Shown: piece by piece, positions 8,921-16,721 of the stretch
How the letters are laid out: each line of letters begins with the position of its first letter
Position numbering within the stretch: the first letter of the stretch is position 1
Source: Nostoc sp. T09
GTDB lineage: Bacteria > Cyanobacteriota > Cyanobacteriia > Cyanobacteriales > Nostocaceae
Direction: 5' to 3'
Assembly: GCF_002154695.1 (NCBI RefSeq)
Contig: NZ_MTAV01000201.1
Span: 1 to 46,273 of the forward strand
Length of the DNA: 46,273 nt
Position numbers and translations under genes: made by a program
Notes under the pieces: generated by a model
Database searches by the model: none
Seen by the model: the letters and a program-made list of their open reading frames with translations, nothing else
Told to the model about the DNA's origin: nothing

Positions 8921-9691
8921 ATGAGTTATGGCTTTTACATTTATGGAATTTTGACCTTGCCTGCTCCAGAAAATTTAAATTTAGAGGGCTTAGATCGGCA
9001 ACCCGTACAAATTAAAATTTTGGATGATTTTGCAGTAATCTACTCCGAAGCACAGCAGGAGCGTTATTTGGCAAGCCGTCGTAACCTGCTAAGTCATGAG
9101 AAAGTCCTTGAGGAAATCATGCAAGCAGGCGATGTCTACGACGGGCTACGGCAACGCAATTTACTACCCGTGCAATTTGGACTTTTGGTTGCAAACTGGG
9201 AAACATTTACACAACAATTAATTCGTCCTCATCAAGAAGAATTGACGCAATTACTAGCAAAATTATCAGGTCGCCGAGAAGTTAGCGTCAAAGTTTTTTG
9301 GGATACCGAGGCAGAAATTCAGGGATTGTTAGCAGAAAATCCAGATATCAAAACCGAAAGGGATAAGCTAGCTGGTCAACCTCTGAATATGGAGCAGGTA
9401 ATCCAAATAGGACAAGCCATAGAACAGGGAATGAGCGATCGCAAACAAGGCATCATCAATTTATTTCAAGGCACGCTCAACTCCATTGCGATCGATGTGG
9501 TGGAAAATAATCCCCAAATGGACACAATGATTTACAACGCAGCCTACCTAATTCCTTGGGAAGCAGAATCACAATTTAGCGAACAGGTAGAAGCACTCGA
9601 TCGCCAATTTGAAGAACGTTTGCGAATTCGCTACAACAACTTCACTGCCCCCTTTAACTTTGCTCGTCTGCGATTATTCAGTTCCAACTAA
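8921..9691 (+). CDS. gvpF: Gas vesicle protein GvpF/L
   Basis: A 256-residue GvpL/GvpF family protein: N-terminal YGFYIYGILTLP, HEKVLEEIMQAGDVYDGLRQRNLLPVQFGLL (about 60-90) and the C-terminal IYNAAYLIPWEAESQFSEQVEALDRQFEERLRIRYNNFTAPFNFARLRL. The family binds GvpA and may act as a chaperone or vesicle-pole component. Its place directly after gvpK matches gvpF in other cyanobacteria. A second, shorter paralogue is at 11871. It is followed by a mobile-element-like repeat. Confidence 0.92.
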   Translation: MSYGFYIYGILTLPAPENLNLEGLDRQPVQIKILDDFAVIYSEAQQERYLASRRNLLSHEKVLEEIMQAGDVYDGLRQRNLLPVQFGLLVANWETFTQQLIRPHQEELTQLLAKLSGRREVSVKVFWDTEAEIQGLLAENPDIKTERDKLAGQPLNMEQVIQIGQAIEQGMSDRKQGIINLFQGTLNSIAIDVVENNPQMDTMIYNAAYLIPWEAESQFSEQVEALDRQFEERLRIRYNNFTAPFNFARLRLFSSN

Positions 9692-9723
9692 ACAGCAATA
9701 AAAATTGAAAATCAAAAATTATT

Positions 9724-9872
9724 AGACCTCTTGCAAAAGTGCTAATTTAAAATTTTCTCTCTGTGCGATGCCAGATGCTTCAAGTCGGGAAACCCGCCCA
9801 ACGCACTGGCTCCTCTGCGCCTCTGCGTGAGATAAAAAAATGCTTGTTTTCCAACATTCGTGCAAGAAGTCT
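9724..9872. mobile_element. MITE-like element, family A copy 1
   Basis: A 149-bp non-coding element with imperfect terminal inverted repeats AGACCTCTTGCA (9724-9735) and TGCAAGAAGTCT (9861-9872), 11 of 12 bases complementary. The interior holds a hairpin around TCGGGAAACCCG and the CTCTGCG repeat. A second element with nearly the same ends lies at 27937-28058. Both sit just after stop codons within gene blocks. Confidence 0.7.
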
Positions 9873-9913
9873 ATTGAAATTTTTCTTCTCTGTATTTTAT
9901 TTAACTAAAATCA

Positions 9914-11737
9914 ATGGACGACATATTTAAAGGATTTGAACAGCTATTAGAAATTGCCAAAGCTTTAGAAGAAAAAGCAGAGAAAGGCGAGTTAAAAACT
10001 TCTATTCAAATTCGCTCTCATAATCTCAGTAGTATTCCCCGACAAGGCAATATTCCGAGAAAAAGTAGTTCCAGCCGAGTCCGATCTAATTCCAACGATG
10101 CAGCGACACCAATGGATGATGCTGAAGTCACCCCCCCATCACCTCGGACAAACTCAAAAACTTCTTGGCAAGATGTCGGCGGCTTGGGTGATGTTCTCAA
10201 GGAAATCAGAGAGTTAGTTGAAATTCCCCTAAAACGTCCAGACTTATTAGCAAAATTAGGGTTAGAGCCTCCGCGTGGAGTTTTGCTAGTTGGCCCGCCC
10301 GGAACGGGAAAAACTTTAACAGCCCGTGTTTTGGCAGAAGAGTTAGAGTTAAACTACATTGCCATCAATGGCCCAGAGGTGATGAGCAAGTATTACGGGG
10401 AAGCAGAAGCTCGTTTGCGAAGCATTTTTGAGAAAGCAACTCGTTCTGCTCCCTGTCTGATATTTATTGATGAAATTGACAGTCTCGCCCCAGATCGCAG
10501 CCAAGTAGAAGGTGAAGTTGAAAAAAGACTAGTAGCGCAGTTGCTTGGGTTAATGGATGGGTTTGCCAAAACCGAGGGCGTACTCGTACTAGCAGCAACA
10601 AACCGTCCCGATTATCTCGATCCGGCACTGCGTCGTCCGGGACGCTTCGATCGCGAAGTTCATTTTCGCGTTCCCGATCGCAATGGACGATTGGAAATTC
10701 TCACGATTTTAACAAGTGCCATGCCCTTGGAGACTGCGGTTGATTTAGGAGCGATCGCAGATTTGGCCGTCGGTTTTGTTGGTGCAGATATCAAAGCTCT
10801 TTGTCAAAAAGCAGCCTACATTGCCCTGCGTCGTCAAGTCCCCTCGCTCAACAGTCCCGTTCCTGAGAACATGACTATCATGCAGCAGGATTTTCTCGAA
10901 GCAATTAAGGAGATAAAACCCTCAGTTCTCAGGTCTGTAGCAGTTGAAGCACCTAGTGTAAGTTGGGATGATATTGGTGGTTTGGATGATGTGAAACAAA
11001 AACTTCAAGAATCTGTAGAGGGCGCACTCCTCTATCCCGAACTATACGAACAAACCAAAGCCAAGCCTCCCCGTGGGATTCTGTTGTGGGGTCCGCCAGG
11101 AACGGGAAAAACATTACTTGCAAAAGCGATCGCTTCCCAGGCTAGAGCCAACTTTATTGCTGTGAATGGCCCGGAATTACTCAGCCGATGGGTAGGAGCC
11201 GCAGAACAAGCAGTTAGAGAACTCTTTGGCAAAGCTCGGCAAGCAGCGCCTTGCGTTGTGTTTGTAGATGAAATCGATACCCTAGCACCAGCACGGGGAA
11301 GATTCAGTGGTGATTCTGGAGTTAGCGATCGCGTTGTCGGTCAACTGCTCACCGAATTGGATGGGTTGCATGAATGCCCGAAAGTATTGTTAGTAGGAGC
11401 AACCAATCGTCCAGAAACCCTCGATCCTGCCTTGCTCAGAGCCGGAAGATTGGACTTACAAATCAAAATCGATCTACCAGATCGAGCCAGCCGATTAGCA
11501 ATTTTACGAGTTCACAATCTAGATCGTCCCTTGGTTGATGTCGATTTAGAAACCTGGGCGACAGTTACCGAGGGTTGGAATGGCGCAGACTTGGCTTTGT
11601 TGAGCAACCAAGCTGCTTTAAGCGCAATTCGTCGATACCGCGCTCAGGGATTGAGCGACTCTAGCCTGATTCAGATTACAAATGATGATTTTCAAGTTAC
11701 ATATCAGATGCTTGCCAATCAGCACCAATCTCAATAA
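9914..11737 (+). CDS. CDC48-like double AAA+ ATPase in gvp cluster
   Basis: A 607-residue protein with two AAA modules: Walker A GPPGTGKT at 127-134 and 393-400, Walker B FIDEID and FVDEID, and NRPDYLDPALRRPGRFD or NRPETLDPALLRAGRLD with arginine fingers. It lacks the N-terminal substrate-binding domain of true CDC48/p97; instead there are about 60 residues beginning with a short helix (FKGFEQLLEIAKALEEKAEKGEL). The family threads or remodels proteins as hexamers. Being inside the gvp run, between two gvpF/L genes, it probably remodels vesicle proteins; this is inference. No strong ribosome-binding site precedes ATG 9914. Confidence 0.9.
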   Translation: MDDIFKGFEQLLEIAKALEEKAEKGELKTSIQIRSHNLSSIPRQGNIPRKSSSSRVRSNSNDAATPMDDAEVTPPSPRTNSKTSWQDVGGLGDVLKEIRELVEIPLKRPDLLAKLGLEPPRGVLLVGPPGTGKTLTARVLAEELELNYIAINGPEVMSKYYGEAEARLRSIFEKATRSAPCLIFIDEIDSLAPDRSQVEGEVEKRLVAQLLGLMDGFAKTEGVLVLAATNRPDYLDPALRRPGRFDREVHFRVPDRNGRLEILTILTSAMPLETAVDLGAIADLAVGFVGADIKALCQKAAYIALRRQVPSLNSPVPENMTIMQQDFLEAIKEIKPSVLRSVAVEAPSVSWDDIGGLDDVKQKLQESVEGALLYPELYEQTKAKPPRGILLWGPPGTGKTLLAKAIASQARANFIAVNGPELLSRWVGAAEQAVRELFGKARQAAPCVVFVDEIDTLAPARGRFSGDSGVSDRVVGQLLTELDGLHECPKVLLVGATNRPETLDPALLRAGRLDLQIKIDLPDRASRLAILRVHNLDRPLVDVDLETWATVTEGWNGADLALLSNQAALSAIRRYRAQGLSDSSLIQITNDDFQVTYQMLANQHQSQ

Positions 11738-11767
11738 TGGTCTGTCGCATTAGTTATGAGGGCTTAT

Positions 11768-11800
11768 AGATCCCCGACTTCTTAAAGAAGTCGGGGATCT
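11768..11800. repeat. Perfect 33-bp inverted repeat (terminator-like or dispersed palindrome)
   Basis: AGATCCCCGACTTCTT at 11768-11783 is exactly complementary to 11785-11800, leaving a one-base centre. This strong hairpin sits 30 bp after the AAA ATPase stop. No run of T follows, so it may be a dispersed palindrome as well as, or instead of, a terminator. The DCCCGACTTCTT-type palindrome is common in cyanobacterial intergenic DNA. Confidence 0.85.
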
Positions 11801-11870
11801 GAACACCTGCAAAAAACACAGAAGTTCAGTATTTATACAGACTTAATTACTTAATAAATATCCCTAATTT

Positions 11871-12560
11871 ATGTCAATATACGCCTATGCTCTTCTAGTA
11901 CCGATCGCATCACCGCTTGTTCTACCTTTAGGGATGGAAAGGAATACTGAACTCGTTTACTCTTCTGGTTTAGCCGCGATCGTAGAGCCGGAAATCTCAC
12001 TGGAAGCATTACAAGCAACTGATGAGCGTTTACTTCAAGCTGTATTAAACCACGATCGTGTAATTCGAGAACTTTTTCAACAAACTCCCCTTCTTCCCCT
12101 ACGCTTTGGGAGCGGTTTTAACTCGCAAGAAACACTGCTGAATCATCTAGAAAAACACCAACAGCAGTATCTAGAAACCCTAACTCACCTAGCAGACAAA
12201 GTTGAGTACACTTTAAAAGCTACACCCTGTAATTTGCTTGACGAGTCTGACACTATTGATGCTAGGGGGAAAGCCTATTTATTAGCTAAAAAACAACGCT
12301 ACCAAACCCAGCAAGCATTTCAAGCACAACAATCCGAACAGTGGGAACTCCTGAACCAGTTAATTCTCAAAACATATACAAATGTTATCTGTGAAACTCG
12401 ACAGTCAGATGTGCGGCAAATCCACTTTTTAGCACAGCGCAACAATTCAACGGTCAGTACGCAGCAATTTTCTCTTTGGCAAGTACAATGCTCGCACTGG
12501 CAATTGGCACTGAGCGAACCTCTACCACCCTATCATTCTCTCAAAAATCCTCTTATATAA
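11871..12560 (+). CDS. Second GvpF/L-family protein
   Basis: The 229-residue product has the family pattern in more divergent form: start SIYAYALLVP, then LAAIVEPEISLEALQATDERLLQAVLNHDRVIRELFQQTPLLPLRFGSGF (about 34-83), comparable with HEKVLEEIMQAG...LLPVQFGLL of the first copy. The C-terminus (LWQVQCSHWQLALSEPLPPYHSL) also fits the family's final strand. Several GvpF/L paralogues in one cluster is common, and they may form caps or chaperone GvpA. It lies after a strong hairpin, so it may be transcribed separately. The start ATG 11871 has no clear ribosome-binding site. Confidence 0.85.
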   Translation: MSIYAYALLVPIASPLVLPLGMERNTELVYSSGLAAIVEPEISLEALQATDERLLQAVLNHDRVIRELFQQTPLLPLRFGSGFNSQETLLNHLEKHQQQYLETLTHLADKVEYTLKATPCNLLDESDTIDARGKAYLLAKKQRYQTQQAFQAQQSEQWELLNQLILKTYTNVICETRQSDVRQIHFLAQRNNSTVSTQQFSLWQVQCSHWQLALSEPLPPYHSLKNPLI

Positions 12561-12801
12561 ATTTATAAAAAATAATATTTAAAGTTTGTCAAGAAAAAAT
12601 AAAGACGAGATGATTTTTTCTGTTATTTTTTTGTCTAAAAAAAAATTGTTAACTTTTTAGTATTTTTTTATTTCCTTTTATTTATCTTATGTTTTTGGGA
12701 ACAATAAATCTAGGAAGAATAAAACACATTGTGTAAGTTTTACCTACTGCTCGCGCAGAGCAAGATGAAACCAATAATTAGATTTATGTGAGGAAAATAA
12801 A
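12561..12801 (+). promoter_or_regulatory. AT-rich gvpA upstream and leader region
   Basis: This 241-bp stretch is very AT-rich with long A and T tracts (around 12585-12680), unlike the flanking genes. A small hairpin (TGCTC GCGCA GAGCA) lies at about 12749-12763, and GAGG at 12790-12793 is the ribosome-binding site. It most likely carries the strong gvpA promoter and a structured leader. I cannot assign an exact -10/-35 or sigma factor. Confidence 0.5.
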
Positions 12802-13023
12802 ATGGCTGTTGAAAAAGTTAACTCATCTTCAAGTCTGGCTGAAGTTATTGACCGCATTTTAGACAAAGGAATTGTAGTTGATGCTTGGGTGCGTGTTTCT
12901 TTAGTTGGTATTGAACTGCTAGCAATCGAAGCTCGGATTGTCATTGCTTCAGTTGAAACTTACTTAAGATATGCTGAAGCAGTTGGTTTAACGTCTCAGG
13001 CTGCTGTTCCATCTGCTGCTTAA
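12802..13023 (+). CDS. gvpA: Major gas vesicle shell protein GvpA
   Basis: The 73-residue product begins [20 protein letters not shown] and continues [43 protein letters not shown], essentially the canonical cyanobacterial GvpA (71 residues) with a slightly longer tail ([10 protein letters not shown]). GvpA assembles into the ribbed, gas-permeable wall of the vesicle. Only one copy is present here; many cyanobacteria carry repeated gvpA. It has its own AT-rich upstream region and a small hairpin after the stop, followed by a MITE-like insertion before the GvpC-like gene. Confidence 0.98.
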   Translation: MAVEKVNSSSSLAEVIDRILDKGIVVDAWVRVSLVGIELLAIEARIVIASVETYLRYAEAVGLTSQAAVPSAA

Positions 13024-13038
13024 AACACATTAGAAAAA

Positions 13039-13057
13039 GGGAGTTTTCATGGCTCCC
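13039..13057 (+). terminator. Small hairpin after gvpA
   Basis: GGGAG at 13039-13043 pairs with CTCCC at 13053-13057, followed by ATTT. It may be a weak terminator or an mRNA 3'-end stabiliser that lets gvpA message exceed downstream message. The stem is short, and the next base positions belong to the duplication flanking the element at 13062. Confidence 0.4.
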
Positions 13058-13061
13058 ATTT

Positions 13062-13185
13062 CAATACGGTACGGATAAGCATTTTGCGCTAAGAATTGGT
13101 TTGGGGAAAAGGTTAAAGGGTAAGGGTTAAAGGTTTTTTCTTTCCCTTTCCCCCTTCGCCTTTACCCTTTAACCAAACCGTATTG
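13062..13185. mobile_element. MITE-like insertion between gvpA and gvpC-like gene
   Basis: A 124-bp element with 9-bp perfect terminal inverted repeats, CAATACGGT (13062-13070) and ACCGTATTG (13177-13185). The 10-bp sequence GCTCCCATTT occurs directly on both sides (13052-13061 and 13186-13195) as a target duplication. Inside is an inverted repeat of GGGTAAAGG-type and CCTTTACCC-type tracts (about 13110-13174). It has no coding capacity, so it would need a transposase from elsewhere. Confidence 0.8.
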
Positions 13186-13231
13186 GCTCCCATTTAATGT
13201 TTCTAGTTAACAAAATAGGAGATTTCAGCTG

Positions 13232-13912
13232 ATGGCTCTCAAAAATTTATGGGAACAAGAGCGATCGCAGCGATTGCAAGTAACTGCTGAACGCCGCCAA
13301 CAAGTTAACCAGTGGAAACAGCTAACTCAACAAGAACTTCAGCTGCAAGCAGATCTGCTTCATCAAGAATTGAACAGTTCTGTTAGCAGCCTTCACAACA
13401 ACAGAAACTTACAACAGCAGCAATTTCAGCAAGAGATTGTAGAGAGGCAATTGGAAATATTGCAAATAAAAACAGATGTCTCGCAACGCCAGCAAGAATA
13501 CCGCCAACAGCGGGCAGCAAAGGCTCAGGCATTATTCCAAGATTTGCAAAATTTTCGAGCAATTTTACATAACAGTGTTTGGGGCAATCGCACTCACGAA
13601 CAAGCAGTTTCCCCGCCTCCTGCTAAAACAGAGAAATTAGTTGCAACAGTTCCAAAATGGTCAATCTCCCGTTCTTCAATTAAAGCCACTGGTTTTCGTC
13701 CTGCCGTCAATACCATGACTAAGAAAGTGCCTGCATTGAATGCAGATACTAAATCTAAAGTGCAGCAATATATTCAGCAGGCTGAAGGAGCTACTCTGAT
13801 AGAAATTGAAGAGGTGATAGGCTTAAGCCGAGTGCAAACGATAGATATCCTGCGCTCCTTAATCAAACAAGGAGTACTAGAACAACGCGATCGCCAATAC
13901 TTTATTCGGTAA
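13232..13912 (+). CDS. gvpC: GvpC-like protein with C-terminal winged-helix-like domain
   Basis: The 226-residue product starts with about 115 residues of Q/E/R-rich helix (QRLQVTAERRQQVNQWKQ and so on) ending in FQDLQNFRAILHNSVWG, which matches the end of classical GvpC (FRQDLFVSIFG). The 33-residue repeats of GvpC are only faintly visible. A Pro/Ser-rich linker follows, then a folded C-terminus (DTKSKVQQYIQQAEGATLIEIEEVIGLSRVQTIDILRSLIKQGVLEQRDRQYFIR) that reads as a winged helix. GvpC binds and stiffens the outer wall; position right after gvpA is the usual one. The winged-helix end is absent from classical GvpC as I know it but resembles the tail of GvpN here. AGGAG lies 14 bp before ATG 13232. 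Confidence 0.7.
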   Translation: MALKNLWEQERSQRLQVTAERRQQVNQWKQLTQQELQLQADLLHQELNSSVSSLHNNRNLQQQQFQQEIVERQLEILQIKTDVSQRQQEYRQQRAAKAQALFQDLQNFRAILHNSVWGNRTHEQAVSPPPAKTEKLVATVPKWSISRSSIKATGFRPAVNTMTKKVPALNADTKSKVQQYIQQAEGATLIEIEEVIGLSRVQTIDILRSLIKQGVLEQRDRQYFIR

Positions 13913-14357
13913 TAAGCAATTTCTTGACAAACTTGATTCAAGCTCATTTTTTGTAATTGCAGACTAGCGGCTCTTGCGATCGCTTGTGTCTTTTGTCTGA
14001 AGTCGACATAGTACGCAATTGATAAGCATTAAAGCTGGTCTATGCTTTGTAATATTCAACATTTCCATCTTTTCAAGGTCTGTATTGACAAGCAATTGTC
14101 TCAGTATATGTAACGTTGCAAAAGTAATATAGATAACTTAGTTCTAATTAAAAAAAGAGCTTAAATTTTTGTTCGAGCTTCCGGCTTTGAACTTTAAAAA
14201 TGTCCGGATTGGAAAGGGATATAACAAGCTGAGATAGCTCAATCGAGGTTTTGACCTGTGCTATTGGCGATCGCACGATGAGGTTAGTAAGCTTGATTGT
14301 TTGAGGAATTCTAATGTAAATGCAAAATTCAAGATATATAAGGAGGTGCGATCCTTT
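13913..14357 (+). promoter_or_regulatory. Upstream region of the ptx operon
   Basis: These 445 bp contain no gene I can support. They include HIP1-type sites (13978, 14269) and AT-rich DNA near 14120-14160, and end with AGGAGG at 14341-14346, the ribosome-binding site of ptxA. As the only long gap before eight same-strand chemotaxis genes, it is the likely site of the ptx promoter, but I cannot define one. Confidence 0.45.
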
Positions 14358-15569
14358 GTGAAGCAATTGATCGAGCAACTTCAAACTAAATTATTCACAG
14401 GCAAGCTGAATCTTGGAACAAGAGACGGGCCGACTTGGACGCTATATTTTCGTTTAGGACGATTAATTTGGCAGGCCGGCGGTTCTAATGCCGATGAACG
14501 ATGGCGACGATACTTGTCGCAATACTGTCCTAATCTGGATGTGACAAAGTTGGAGGGGCTTGTCTCTCCCCAGGAAAATTATCGCGAGTATTGCATTCTT
14601 GCTAAGTTGCGAGAACAAAAATTAATCGAACAACAACAACTTGTTAGCTTAATTACAAGCTTAATAGCTGAAGTCCTGTTTGATATAATCCAGTTCGTTG
14701 AAGCCAAAAAAAATGGCAACAATCCAGCAGGGCAGTTGTCACTTACTACCGTTGTTGGTGAAGTTCCTGGGTTTCTCCTAGCTGTAATACCAACTGAGGA
14801 AGTCTTAAAACAGGCTACACAAGCCTGGCAAGAATGGCGAGATGCAGGACTGGCAAGTTACTCGCCTAATTTATATCCTGTCATTCAAAAACTTGAGCTA
14901 CTCCAAGGACAAGCATCCTCTAAACTGATTATTTCTCTAGTTGATGGCACAAAAACTTTACGAGGTCTAGGGCAAAAAATCGGCCGGGATGCCTTAGCTT
15001 TGACTCGGGTATTGATGCCATTGGTAAAAGCAGGGGCGATCGCTTTTTCACCCACCCCAAGCCCCAGAAAGGTTGGGATTAGTCAAGAAACAGGCAACCC
15101 CTCCAGTGCAGTTAATAATCCCAATTCTTCACTGAAGACAGAAGAGAAAACTGTTATACAAACTGCCCCCCCAGCGGCTAGCAAAGCAATTATTAATGTC
15201 TCAAGACCTTTAGTAGCCTGTGTAGATGATAGTCCGACGATCTGTCGCAGTTTAGAGGAAATTCTCAGCCAACAAGGTTACCGCTTTGTTGGCATTCAAG
15301 ACTCTTTGACGGCAGTTTTAAAGCTAATTAAAAGCAAGCCCGACTTCATTTTTTTGGATCTGTTAATGCCAAAAGTGAATGGCTATGAAATTTGTTCTCA
15401 AATCCGTAAAACTCCAAGTCTTAAAGATGTGCCGGTTGTCATCTTAACGGGGAAAGATGGAATAGTAGATCGGATGCGAGCAAAATTAGTAGGCGCAACT
15501 GACTTTTTGGGTAAACCCGTAGAGTCAGAAAAAGTACTCAATGTGCTGCACAAGTATTTAAGCGTTTAG
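14358..15569 (+). CDS. ptxA: PatA/PixG-type response regulator
   Basis: A 403-residue protein with an N-terminal PATAN-type region (FTGKLNLGTRDGPTWTLYFRLGRLIWQAGG near the start), a helical middle, a Pro/Ser-rich linker and a C-terminal receiver domain (VACVDDSPTICRSLEEIL..., phospho-acceptor Asp near 334 in FLDLLMP, Lys in FLGKPV). This architecture defines PatA, PixG and TaxP1 proteins, which act as outputs of cyanobacterial chemotaxis-like systems. The frame is open from TTG 14301, but GTG 14358 is preferred because AGGAGG lies 11 bases ahead and the PATAN region starts at once. It is the first gene of the ptx operon. Confidence 0.9.
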   Translation: MKQLIEQLQTKLFTGKLNLGTRDGPTWTLYFRLGRLIWQAGGSNADERWRRYLSQYCPNLDVTKLEGLVSPQENYREYCILAKLREQKLIEQQQLVSLITSLIAEVLFDIIQFVEAKKNGNNPAGQLSLTTVVGEVPGFLLAVIPTEEVLKQATQAWQEWRDAGLASYSPNLYPVIQKLELLQGQASSKLIISLVDGTKTLRGLGQKIGRDALALTRVLMPLVKAGAIAFSPTPSPRKVGISQETGNPSSAVNNPNSSLKTEEKTVIQTAPPAASKAIINVSRPLVACVDDSPTICRSLEEILSQQGYRFVGIQDSLTAVLKLIKSKPDFIFLDLLMPKVNGYEICSQIRKTPSLKDVPVVILTGKDGIVDRMRAKLVGATDFLGKPVESEKVLNVLHKYLSV

Positions 15570-15669
15570 GTTGAAGTGCCAGGTTCCCCTACACCCATTT
15601 TCAAAACAGCTATTCATGCACAGTTTTGGCACAACTAAAGTATGAAAATTCTTAAACCTGCCTTCTGGA

Positions 15670-15710
15670 GACAGCGCGTTGCGGGGGTTCCCCCCGTTTT
15701 AGCGACTGTC
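15670..15710. repeat. REP-like palindrome between ptxA and ptxB
   Basis: GACAGCGCGTTGCGGGGG and the partly complementary CCCCGTTTTAGCGACTGTC surround a short TTCC loop, making a long GC-rich hairpin with a few mismatches. It matches the dispersed palindromes of Nostoc. It could reduce read-through or stabilise RNA between the regulator and the CheY gene. Confidence 0.7.
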
Positions 15711-15759
15711 GTCCCTCTGCCTTATTTTGAAATTCTGAATTAAATACTTAGGAATAAAA

Positions 15760-16122
15760 ATGAAAAAAGTTCTTTTAGTTGAAGATAGCCTCACAGAAGC
15801 CGAAAAGATGACACGTTACCTGGAACAAGGAGGATATTCAGTTTATGAAGTTCGCAGTGGTGAAGAGGCTCAACTACGGTTAAAACAACAAAAACCTGAC
15901 TTGATCTTACTGGATTTGATTTTGCCAGGTCAAAGTGGATTTGAGTTTTGCCGCAAGTTGAAAGGCGATCCGACAACAAAAGCAATCCCGGTAGTGATTT
16001 GCTCAACTAAAAACACAGATGTTGATAGAACTTGGGGCAATATGAGTGGTGCTGATGCCTATTTAGTCAAACCTGTAGATGAAAATACCTTGCTCCAGAC
16101 TGTTAGTAAATTTATTCGCTAA
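15760..16122 (+). CDS. ptxB: CheY-like response regulator
   Basis: A single 120-residue receiver domain: acidic pair E8-D9 (LLVEDS), phospho-acceptor D52 (LLDLILPG), Thr/Ser region CSTKN at 81-85, and K104 (LVKPV). No output domain. It corresponds to PixH/PtxB, the diffusible regulator between the CheA kinase and the motility motor. It lies 14 bp ahead of the CheW gene and downstream of a hairpin. Confidence 0.93.
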   Translation: MKKVLLVEDSLTEAEKMTRYLEQGGYSVYEVRSGEEAQLRLKQQKPDLILLDLILPGQSGFEFCRKLKGDPTTKAIPVVICSTKNTDVDRTWGNMSGADAYLVKPVDENTLLQTVSKFIR

Positions 16123-16136
16123 AGGAAGCTGGGGCA

Positions 16137-16670
16137 ATGGTACAGAGCAATGATAGCTTTAGAGCACTACCTATTAATAGCCAATTTCCACTTGAAAACT
16201 CTCCCCAAGGAAACAACCAGAGGTTTTTAAGATTTCCGTTAAATGGAAAGGTAAATGGGTTACTCCCACTAGCTAATTTGCGGGGAGTAATTCAAGTTGC
16301 ACTCACAGAGATTTTACCAGTACCGCAGGTAGCAGAATTCTTGTTAGGCATCATGAATTGGCGGGGAGAAGCTATCTGGATTCTTGATTTAGCAGGTTTA
16401 CTGGGAGCAACACACTGGTGTCGGCGAGAAAATGTACGCAACTCTGGCATGGCGATGCTTGTTCAAGTCCAGAATCAAACTGTCGGGCTATTGGTGGAGC
16501 AAGTCAATACCATTGAAGTTTACGATTCCCAAGAGCGGTTAGCGATTTCGGCATCGATGTTACCCGCCCGATTCAAATCGTTCTTGCAGGGTTACTTTAT
16601 GGATGCTCAAGGTAGCCCTTTGATGTTAGTTGACACCTATGCTGTGATTCAAGCCCTTCAGTCTATTTAA
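16137..16670 (+). CDS. ptxC: CheW-like adaptor
   Basis: A 177-residue CheW-domain protein: FLRFPLNGKVNGLLPLANLRGVIQ, LLGIMNWRGEAIWILDLAGLLG and VGLLVEQVNTIEVY. It should couple the photoreceptor/MCP (next gene) to the CheA kinase. About 27 N-terminal residues precede the domain. The ATG follows AAAGGAAG. Equivalent to PixI in Synechocystis. Confidence 0.9.
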   Translation: MVQSNDSFRALPINSQFPLENSPQGNNQRFLRFPLNGKVNGLLPLANLRGVIQVALTEILPVPQVAEFLLGIMNWRGEAIWILDLAGLLGATHWCRRENVRNSGMAMLVQVQNQTVGLLVEQVNTIEVYDSQERLAISASMLPARFKSFLQGYFMDAQGSPLMLVDTYAVIQALQSI

Positions 16671-16721
16671 AACTCTGCATTCTACTTATTAACTCCGACA
16701 ACCTTAATAGCAAGAAAGATT

